DNA of 12,971 nt, taken from contig DAEH01000040.1 in the NCBI GenBank assembly GCA_002497685.1, forward strand, positions 1 through 12,971, given 5' to 3'. A model generated the notes under the pieces. That model did not search any database. It worked only from the letters and a program-made list of their open reading frames with translations, and was not told where the DNA came from. Position numbers and translations under genes: made by a program. Source of the DNA: Euryarchaeota archaeon UBA169. GTDB lineage: Archaea; Thermoplasmatota; Poseidoniia; MGIII; CG-Epi1. Below, one piece after another: positions 6,522-12,384 of the stretch (position 1 is its first letter; each line of letters begins with the position of its first letter).

Positions 6522-7405
6522 ATCAATTTACGAAATCGTTTCTCTACATCTTCAGAGGTTGCATCCATTATTGATTCAGTACCAAAACCTTCTACAGTAA
6601 TCGATGCGGCAGCAGAACCGTAGTACATTGCTCTTACTAAGGTATCATAATCATAGTTCCCTACTTTTGCTAGATATCCCATAGAAGCTCCTGCAAAAGT
6701 ATCTCCAGCTCCAGTGGGGTCTACAAAATCACTTATTTCATAACAAGGTATTTCTTTTTTTGTATTTTTACCATACAAATTTGCACCTTTCTCACCCCGT
6801 TTAATAATTACATATTCCGGTCCTTTGTTTAGCAAAATTTGAGCGGCCTTATCTAAGTCATTCTCTTGTGAATACATTTGAGCTTCAGCATCATTTAGAA
6901 ACAAAAGGTTGACTTTTGAAACGGCATGATTCAATTCTTCTTTCTTTATGTCAATCCACAAGTTCATAGTATCTAATGCAACAACTTTTGAATCTAATTG
7001 GTTAAGAACTTTATTTTGTATTGAAGGGTCATTGTTACACAAAAGAGCGAAAACAACATTATCGTAATTTTCACTAATTTCCCAATCATAATGATCATTT
7101 ATTTGAAAATCAGTATTGTGTGTAATTGCTTGTGACATATCACCTACGTATTCACCAGACCAATGAAATGTGGGGTAGTCCAATTCCTTAACACAATCAA
7201 GATCAATCATTTTATTTTTTAACTTTTTGGTAATATCTTCTGGAAAATCATTTCCTATTGCAGCAATTAATGCAGTATCAATGAAAAAGCTAGAGGAAAT
7301 GCTAGAGTATACTCCAGCCCCACCTACAATTCCCTTTTCGCTCCTTTTAGGAGTTTTTAGATCATCCAGTGCTAAAACACCAGCTACAATTAGTTTCGAG
7401 CTCAC
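6500..7405 (-). CDS. PfkB/ribokinase-family sugar or nucleoside kinase
   Basis: This is an ATP-dependent kinase of the PfkB fold, 301 aa from the GTG at 7405. The N-terminal strand KLIVAGVLALDDL is followed by the substrate-side signature GIVGGAGVYSS (about 25-35). NDAE lies at about 171-174. The C-terminal signature DPTGAGDTFAGA (229-240) supplies the anion hole and the catalytic base Asp235. Phosphorylation of a sugar or nucleoside hydroxyl is expected; the substrate is not readable from sequence. Upstream starts GTG 7411 and ATG 7438 exist, but ATTTAAA at 7427-7433 would then lie inside the coding region. It is centred 25 nt from 7405, and family members begin close to this residue. The stop TGA (6502-6500) lies inside the T loop of the CAU tRNA, so the last residues (GGPGRI) are encoded antisense to the tRNA. 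Confidence 0.9.
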   Translation of the reverse strand: MSSKLIVAGVLALDDLKTPKRSEKGIVGGAGVYSSISSSFFIDTALIAAIGNDFPEDITKKLKNKMIDLDCVKELDYPTFHWSGEYVGDMSQAITHNTDFQINDHYDWEISENYDNVVFALLCNNDPSIQNKVLNQLDSKVVALDTMNLWIDIKKEELNHAVSKVNLLFLNDAEAQMYSQENDLDKAAQILLNKGPEYVIIKRGEKGANLYGKNTKKEIPCYEISDFVDPTGAGDTFAGASMGYLAKVGNYDYDTLVRAMYYGSAAASITVEGFGTESIMDATSEDVEKRFRKLIGGPGRI

Positions 7406-7426
7406 AGTCACCCCAAGAGGTCTTGC

Positions 7427-7433
7427 TTTAAAT
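7427..7433. promoter_or_regulatory. Central TATA-like box shared by the divergent kinase and flippase genes
   Basis: TTTAAAT contains the palindrome TTTAAA (7427-7432). Its centre is 25.5 nt from the flippase ATG at 7455 and 24.5 nt from the kinase GTG at 7405. No second AT-rich element lies at the right distance for either gene, so one box probably directs leaderless transcripts in both directions. Confidence 0.5.
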
Positions 7434-7454
7434 CCCATCTACAGTGCAGTATCA

Positions 7455-8972
7455 ATGGCAACCTCACGCAAGATAGCTCTTCTCTTTGCAGCAGAAAATG
7501 TGAATGCCATAATTGGTTGGGTTGCACTTTTGTTTGTAGCAAGAAAAATGGGTGCTTCAGTCCTAGGTGAATTTAGTTTTGCGCTTAGTCTAGTAGGTTC
7601 ATTTACTTTCATAGCCTTTTTTGGATTTAAAATGGCTCATGTAAAACGAATTAGCGAAGGTTTGGATTTAGGTAAATGTATTGGTACTTTTTTATCAGTA
7701 AGACTTTTTTTAATTTCATTAATGTTAATTACATTTATTACCTCTTATTGGTTTTGGACCGGTTTTTTGGACAAAGAAATTTATGATATTCAAACTCCAG
7801 GTTTACTGTTAACTGTAGTTTGTTATTACATTGTATTTTTGATTGTTGGAGTTATGCCTGCGACTTTCAGTGGTCTTGAACAGGGTGCAAGAGTGGCCAT
7901 ACCTAACATAATAGGTACAACCCTTCGTTCTTTAATTTTTATTGTAGTAGCTTTAACTGGCTTAGGCGTTATCTGGCTGGCTCGAGCTTATCTTATAGGG
8001 ATAGTGGTGATCGGCCTTCTCTCATTTTGGTACTTTAGAGATTTCCCTATTTCTAAACCAGATGCTGAGACTTTCAACTCTTACAAAGTTTATGCGCTGC
8101 CAGTTGCTGCAGCATCGGTTTTTGGTGTTTTAAAGCAATATGTTGATAAAATATTTATTGGTATTTTTTGGACACAATATCAAGTTGGGCTTTATTTTGG
8201 AGTTCAAAGAATAGCACTATTCATTGGAACAATGGCATTAGCGATTGAAGCTATGTTGTTACCAGCAATATCTAATTTACATGCTAATAGGAAAGAGAAT
8301 GAAATTAAAGCGCTGGTACATGATGCAGAGAGATATGTGGCTATGGTTTGTATACCCTTAGTAGTAATGACTGTGGTTTGGTCTAGCGAGATTATTTTAG
8401 TATTTATTAGCAAAGAATTTATCCCAGCTTCCAATATATTGAAGATTTTAGCTTTAGTGGCTCTAGTGAGAGTATTAAATCGTCCCTGGTCTATTGCTCT
8501 ACGAGGTTCAGATCGCCCTGATTTAACATCAATATTGAATGTACTAACATCAATTTTAAGCATAATTTTAATGCTTGTTTTAGTTCCTAAAAGAATCCCT
8601 CAGTTAGGTTTAGAGAATTTATTTGGGTTAGGGGGAGAGGGTGCAGCTTATGCAGCATTAATATCTGAAATAGTCGGCGGATTATCCTTAAGATTATTGA
8701 GCTACAAATATTTAGAAATTTTGCCAAAATCTAACTTTTTTGTACAATTGATAGTTGCAACAATAGTAGGATCAGTCATGTGGCAAGTACAAGGAGTCAT
8801 TACCGTAGACAGATGGTTTGAGCTATTTTTCTTGTCAGGTCTTGGAGGATTATTATTTTTATGTATTTTAGCAATGATTGGGTCTTTTACACAGAAGGAT
8901 TTTAATTTCTTTTGGACCACTTTAAATCCTAAATCTATGAAGCAATATGTGGGAGAGGAGCTTAAGAGATAG
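7455..8972 (+). CDS. Polysaccharide flippase, Wzx/MVF-MATE-type membrane transporter
   Basis: This 505-aa, strongly hydrophobic protein has roughly a dozen membrane-spanning segments in two similar halves, like the polysaccharide transporter (Wzx-like) branch of the MOP exporter superfamily. The N-terminus, with WVALLFVARKMGASVLGEFS (residues 22-41), is the typical first helix plus the loop where these proteins carry a conserved G-x-Y/F. Such proteins move lipid-linked glycans to the outer face of the membrane. The frame is open upstream to 7227, but that part is antisense to the kinase gene. ATG 7455 is the first start beyond it and lies 25 nt from the TTTAAA box. The gene is followed after 2 nt by the 54-aa zinc-ribbon protein, so the two form an operon. 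The substrate is unknown; the glycosyltransferase and UppP nearby suggest surface-glycan export. Confidence 0.9.
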   Translation: MATSRKIALLFAAENVNAIIGWVALLFVARKMGASVLGEFSFALSLVGSFTFIAFFGFKMAHVKRISEGLDLGKCIGTFLSVRLFLISLMLITFITSYWFWTGFLDKEIYDIQTPGLLLTVVCYYIVFLIVGVMPATFSGLEQGARVAIPNIIGTTLRSLIFIVVALTGLGVIWLARAYLIGIVVIGLLSFWYFRDFPISKPDAETFNSYKVYALPVAAASVFGVLKQYVDKIFIGIFWTQYQVGLYFGVQRIALFIGTMALAIEAMLLPAISNLHANRKENEIKALVHDAERYVAMVCIPLVVMTVVWSSEIILVFISKEFIPASNILKILALVALVRVLNRPWSIALRGSDRPDLTSILNVLTSILSIILMLVLVPKRIPQLGLENLFGLGGEGAAYAALISEIVGGLSLRLLSYKYLEILPKSNFFVQLIVATIVGSVMWQVQGVITVDRWFELFFLSGLGGLLFLCILAMIGSFTQKDFNFFWTTLNPKSMKQYVGEELKR

Positions 8973-8974
8973 TT

Positions 8975-9139
8975 ATGATATTTACAGTAGTTTTAGTGTT
9001 AATATTTGTATTGGCAGTTGTTGCTATTTTTGCTTATCAAAAAATTTATAATCCGGGCCGACTTTGTAAAACGTGCTACAGGGTAGTTCCAGATCAGATT
9101 CCTAAATGTCCGTTTTGTGATACTGAGATTGAGTGGTAA
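8975..9139 (+). CDS. Small membrane-anchored zinc-ribbon protein, 54 aa
   Basis: A complete short frame begins with ATG two nucleotides after the flippase stop and ends with TAA at 9137-9139. The product has one N-terminal membrane helix (MIFTVVLVLIFVLAVVAIFA, residues 1-20), then a basic stretch and two cysteine pairs, CKTC (31-34) and CPFC (45-48), forming a compact zinc ribbon that would face the cytosol or outside depending on topology. The tight coupling to the flippase and the intact metal motif make it very likely real. The ribbon resembles the one at the N-terminus of the 401-aa protein encoded at 9664-10869 (C-x2-C-Y, later CP-x-CD). Function is unknown; it could be a small accessory subunit of the flippase. 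It ends one base before the stop of the opposing DUF2085 gene. Confidence 0.82.
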   Translation: MIFTVVLVLIFVLAVVAIFAYQKIYNPGRLCKTCYRVVPDQIPKCPFCDTEIEW

Positions 9140-9667
9140 TTATTTTTTATCTAATGAATCAGCTATAATTTTGATTGCAATTCCAGTTACAGCTCCAGCA
9201 ATTAAACCAGTAATCAATCTTTTAGGATTAGTTGATTCATAGTCAGTTAAAAGTTGTATAGTTCCATCCAATCCAATAGGAATCAGCGCAGCAATGACAA
9301 GAGGTAGTGTAAGTACTATTCTTTTTCTTGATGCATACATGAAGCCTATGACTAAACCCACAAATATTCCAGTATCTCTAGCACAAAATGACATTTGGTT
9401 ATCGTTATATGAATAGGATCTATGAGATAATTGGTGACAATTTAGATCGCCGAGGTAATAAACACTTTTAGCTATAATATTCATGTCTCCTATAATTTCT
9501 TTATTATCATATTTACCTACTACACCACTTAAATCTCCGGTAGTTCCACTCTCAATAAGATAGGGACTAAACAATAATAATGATAGCCAACCCCACAAAA
9601 GGACAAAACTTGTTTTGTTCCATTTGCCCATATGGTTCCATTCTTCAATTACTTTCCATGAGGTCAT
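9140..9667 (-). CDS. DUF2085 family predicted membrane protein
   Basis: This 175-aa protein matches the DUF2085 family from memory of its motifs: CHQ (77-79), RS (83-84), NQMSFCARDTGIFVG (90-104) and DGTIQLLTDYESTNPKRLIT (134-153). Membrane segments are at about 20-37, 99-113, 118-135 and 151-170. The conserved Cys, His and Arg residues are typical, but the biochemical role of the family is not known to me. The ATG overlaps the stop of the preceding 401-aa gene as ATGA (9667-9664), so the two are translationally coupled. A second ATG 12 codons in is possible but would lose the overlap. Its 3' end abuts the opposing 54-aa gene with no gap. Confidence 0.9.
   Translation of the reverse strand: MTSWKVIEEWNHMGKWNKTSFVLLWGWLSLLLFSPYLIESGTTGDLSGVVGKYDNKEIIGDMNIIAKSVYYLGDLNCHQLSHRSYSYNDNQMSFCARDTGIFVGLVIGFMYASRKRIVLTLPLVIAALIPIGLDGTIQLLTDYESTNPKRLITGLIAGAVTGIAIKIIADSLDKK
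9143..9148 (+). terminator. Possible oligo-T terminator for the flippase operon
   Basis: Six consecutive T residues begin 4 nt after the stop codon of the 54-aa gene, within the 3' end of the opposing DUF2085 gene. Archaeal RNA polymerase can terminate at T-runs without a hairpin, so this could end plus-strand transcripts. The run is short and the region is AT-rich, so the call is tentative. Confidence 0.3.
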
Positions 9668-10869
9668 GTGTTGTTAAATTTTTGATAATCTAGTAGTAAA
9701 AGTGCGAGAGCAACGACTGACAGAATACTACCTATTAGGAAACCGTAGCTAATAATTCCAAAGAGGCATCCAGTTATTGCAATCTTGAAATTCTCTTGTA
9801 GAAGGGCTGCGGCACTTCCCATTAAGGTTATAATTGCAGATATCATAAATATTGGAGCAAGGGCATAATTTGGAGGCCAAGGTTCAGCTATTTCTTTTCT
9901 GAAATCTAGTTTAATATTTCCATCGCCCTTTTCGATTTCAATCTCTAAAATGTTTGCACTTCCCGAACGTATGTCCATCCAGACACTGACATCTTTGTAT
10001 CCTTCAACTGAAAATAGAATGCTAATTTCCTCACCCTGTAAGTCATAAAGGTAATATTGACCTTGATTATTTGTCGTAGTCTGCTTGTTTCCTCCATAAA
10101 CTGCCACCCCTTCAATTGCATTTCCATTTTCATCAATTACTGAACCGTGAACTGATGAAAGTCCATTATTATCCCATTGATCTTCTTGATTATTCCACTT
10201 AAGTCCATACATTACACCAGAGAGAAGTCCGAGTACAAATACAATGGAAAGAAGAATTCCAGCCCACTGAGCATTACTTTTTGGTTTTTCACTAAGATTA
10301 TTTATATTTTCCCAAGTATATGCATCTTTTATATTAGTAAAAGCCATTTTAAGGGGTGTTTCGTCCTTAAAATCTTCGTTAGTTGGATCTTTGACTCTTT
10401 TGTCTTTTATCCTTGTTTTAGCTTCTTTTCGTATTTCATTCCTCAACCATTTATTTGCCTCTGAGGTAAATTTATATTTTTTACGAATGTGTGCAACAGT
10501 CTGTTTTTCAATTACAGTATAGTCATTATAATCTTTAACTTTAGAAAATATTTTCTTACTATCATTAAGGTTAATTTCAGTTTTGTTCTTTGTAATTTCA
10601 AATACTAGATCCATTAGTTCTTTATCATATTTTTTCCCTTTTACAGTTAAAGTTGACTTTTCCTTAGTTTTTCCAGTAATTGCTTTTTTAACTTCATTTC
10701 CAATCTTACTTGATAAATCAGAAATTTGTTTTTTAATATCTCCTACAATATTTTTTTCGTTTATAAGTACAGCTGAATCACACATGGGACATGTTGCTTT
10801 AGTTCCCATTTCTTTGCCAGTATTGAAGACGTTGTAGCAAGTTGTACATCGTATTTTTGACTCAACCAT
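9664..10869 (-). CDS. Zinc-ribbon membrane protein with carboxypeptidase-regulatory-like domain
   Basis: This 401-aa protein has a composite architecture. An N-terminal zinc ribbon (CTTC 8-11, CPMC 27-30) is followed by a long Lys-rich helical region (about 40-195) and a membrane helix (about 203-222). Then comes a beta-rich segment typical of carboxypeptidase-regulatory-like or transthyretin-like modules (about 238-300, with HGSVIDENGNAIEGVAVYGG). At least three C-terminal membrane helices follow (about 335-395). If the ribbon is cytosolic, the beta domain is outside the cell, suggesting a transmembrane sensor or an envelope-binding protein; this is inference. The ATG at 10869 is 25 nt from a central AT box (10891-10898) shared with the divergent UppP gene. 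The gene is coupled by ATGA overlap to the DUF2085 gene. I do not know a named family with this full domain order. Confidence 0.85.
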   Translation of the reverse strand: MVESKIRCTTCYNVFNTGKEMGTKATCPMCDSAVLINEKNIVGDIKKQISDLSSKIGNEVKKAITGKTKEKSTLTVKGKKYDKELMDLVFEITKNKTEINLNDSKKIFSKVKDYNDYTVIEKQTVAHIRKKYKFTSEANKWLRNEIRKEAKTRIKDKRVKDPTNEDFKDETPLKMAFTNIKDAYTWENINNLSEKPKSNAQWAGILLSIVFVLGLLSGVMYGLKWNNQEDQWDNNGLSSVHGSVIDENGNAIEGVAVYGGNKQTTTNNQGQYYLYDLQGEEISILFSVEGYKDVSVWMDIRSGSANILEIEIEKGDGNIKLDFRKEIAEPWPPNYALAPIFMISAIITLMGSAAALLQENFKIAITGCLFGIISYGFLIGSILSVVALALLLLDYQKFNNT

Positions 10870-10888
10870 TAGAACATATTCAACCGTT

Positions 10889-10900
10889 GGTTAAATAAAC
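10889..10900. promoter_or_regulatory. Central TATA-like box shared by the divergent zinc-ribbon operon and uppP
   Basis: The element reads GGTTAAATAAAC on the plus strand and GTTTATTTAACC on the minus strand. The AT core at 10891-10898 is centred 23.5 nt from the uppP ATG (10918) and 25.5 nt from the zinc-ribbon gene ATG (10869). The start codons are 49 nt apart, leaving no room for separate promoters at standard spacing. Confidence 0.55.
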
Positions 10901-10917
10901 ATGACGATTGGGCAGTT

Positions 10918-11727
10918 ATGGACTGGTGGATGGCAATATTTCTTGGAATACTTCAAGGGATTACTGAGTGGTTACCCATAAGCAGTAGTGGCCATTTAGC
11001 CATATTTCAGCACTATTTCGATGAAGAACCTCCTATTCTTTTTGATGTTATTTTACATTTAGGCTCATTAATAGTAGTTTCATATATTTTACGTCATGAG
11101 ATAAGAGAATTTGCAGGTGCAATACCCTCAACACTGAAAAATTTGAATAATCTAAATAATTTTAAGGATGAAGAAAAAGTAGTATTCCTAGTAATAATAG
11201 TTTCAATACCAACGGCATTTATCGGGTTATTATTTGATGGAGAGATTATTAGCCGTTTTTATGATAAAATGTATTTGGTAGGTTCTTGCCTGATAGTTAC
11301 AGGGACAATTATTTGGTATTCTAAAGACATTAATCATAGTTTAGATGTTAAAGACTTATCATCGTTACATGCCTTTTATATTGGTGTTTTTCAAGGATTA
11401 TCTATACTTCCAGGTATTTCGCGTTCAGGTATTACTATTTCTTTTCTGCGAATATTTGGAGTAGAACCAATAAAGGCTGCAAAGTTCTCATTTTTAATTT
11501 TTATACCTGCCATACTTGGTGCTACTTTACTTAAACTTAATCAGGCAGGAAGTACATTGGAAGAGGTTGGTTTCATTTCAATTCTTTTAGGTTTCCTTGC
11601 TTCAGTTATCTCTAGTTTCTTTTCTATTAAAATTCTTCTTAAATTAATTAACAATCAGCAATTTCATTATTTTACGCCTTATTGCTTAATAATTGGTTTA
11701 ATTCTAATATTAGAAAGTTTAATTTAA
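10918..11727 (+). CDS. uppP: Undecaprenyl/polyprenyl-diphosphate phosphatase UppP (BacA)
   Basis: This 269-aa integral membrane phosphatase dephosphorylates polyprenyl diphosphate so that the lipid carrier can be reused in glycan assembly. Both family signatures are intact. The first, GILQGITEWLPISSSGH (10-26), contains the (E/Q)xxxE motif as Q13...E17. The second, LPGISRSGITISF (164-176), has catalytic-region Arg169. Hydrophobic helices account for most of the rest. Length is typical of the family. In Archaea the substrate is probably a dolichyl- or similar polyprenyl diphosphate, which is inference. Together with the flippase (7455-8972) and the glycosyltransferase (5034-6284) it fits lipid-linked surface-glycan or N-glycosylation metabolism. 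The ATG at 10918 is well placed relative to the AT box at 10891. The 3' end overlaps the lipoprotein gene by 9 nt on the other strand. Confidence 0.95.
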   Translation: MDWWMAIFLGILQGITEWLPISSSGHLAIFQHYFDEEPPILFDVILHLGSLIVVSYILRHEIREFAGAIPSTLKNLNNLNNFKDEEKVVFLVIIVSIPTAFIGLLFDGEIISRFYDKMYLVGSCLIVTGTIIWYSKDINHSLDVKDLSSLHAFYIGVFQGLSILPGISRSGITISFLRIFGVEPIKAAKFSFLIFIPAILGATLLKLNQAGSTLEEVGFISILLGFLASVISSFFSIKILLKLINNQQFHYFTPYCLIIGLILILESLI

Positions 11728-12306
11728 TTGTTCACTTTCAACTTGAATATCATAATTTCCAGAGTAAACTAAAGCACCAACGCCTTCAAATCCAGAACCA
11801 GATATTTGAATAGTCCAAGTTCCATATATTGGAGGTAAAACTAATAATCTTTCATTCACAGGATTATTCCATGTCACAATTTCATATCCTTCTCCATGCT
11901 GGCCGCCAGTAGGGTCTGTTAAGCTGAAATCTAGAGTTCCTGCAGGTCCTTCATCAGGCTGGTTTCCTCCAATCAATTCATAGATTACACTTAAAGTTAG
12001 TTCGACGTACTTTGCTTCCCATTCACTTTCAATAACAAATGAATGTGTATTAATTTCCCAAGAAAGATTTTGTAGAGGTTTTTGGAATTGTAAAGGATCA
12101 GCTACTATGTCTGCTATAGCATTAGTCACAGTTTCTTGGTCTTGGTTTGGATCTGGAGCAAAATTCCCTTGTGTATTCCACACTTCGAAAGTAGAGTACG
12201 TTTTCTCTTCTTCAGGGACAAGTCTATCCATCAAACCATTCATGGCTGGTATGTCAATGCATCCTATTGACAAAAACATCACAGTTACTGCTAAGGCTAA
12301 CTTCAC
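11719..12306 (-). CDS. Secreted lipoprotein of unknown function
   Basis: From the GTG at 12306 the product is 195 aa and begins MKLALAVTVMFLSIGC, a short signal peptide with a lipobox LSIGC and lipidation-site Cys16. The mature part is acidic and beta-rich with several Trp and Gly-Pro turns. A late segment, GTWTIQISGSGFEGVGALVY, resembles the end of a beta-sandwich module such as the pre-peptidase C-terminal or proprotein-convertase P-domain type, but I cannot assign it firmly. The frame extends upstream to a TTG at 12321. The minus-strand box TTTTATTTA (12328-12336) is centred 26 nt before 12306 but only 11 nt before 12321, so 12306 is preferred, and it also gives a more normal signal peptide. 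It probably sits on the outer face of the cytoplasmic membrane. It overlaps uppP by 9 nt at the 3' end. Confidence 0.85.
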   Translation of the reverse strand: MKLALAVTVMFLSIGCIDIPAMNGLMDRLVPEEEKTYSTFEVWNTQGNFAPDPNQDQETVTNAIADIVADPLQFQKPLQNLSWEINTHSFVIESEWEAKYVELTLSVIYELIGGNQPDEGPAGTLDFSLTDPTGGQHGEGYEIVTWNNPVNERLLVLPPIYGTWTIQISGSGFEGVGALVYSGNYDIQVESEQLN

Positions 12307-12327
12307 AAACTTTGAATTCAAAAGGAG

Positions 12328-12336
12328 TAAATAAAA
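12328..12336. promoter_or_regulatory. TATA-like box between the lipoprotein gene and gltX
   Basis: TTTTATTTA on the minus strand is at leaderless distance for the lipoprotein GTG at 12306. On the plus strand, TAAATAAAA would start transcription near 12357 and leave a gltX leader of about 28 nt containing a run of seven C residues (12364-12370). A separate gltX promoter was not identified. Confidence 0.45.
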
Positions 12337-12384
12337 GATTTTGTAGTTAGTAAAAGGCCTAAACCCCCCCTTCTTTCAGTAATT

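Noticed and set aside
7227..7454. N-terminal extension of the flippase frame
   Set aside because: The frame is open but antisense to the kinase gene. The sequence is not membrane-like and lies upstream of the promoter box; ATG 7455 fits both homology and spacing.
8204..8563. Minus-strand open frame inside the flippase gene
   Set aside because: It is a shadow of a strongly supported membrane protein gene, has no promoter, and the translation resembles no domain.
12107..12334. Plus-strand open frame over the 5' part of the lipoprotein gene
   Set aside because: It is antisense to the signal peptide and lipobox of a convincing lipoprotein and has no coding evidence of its own.
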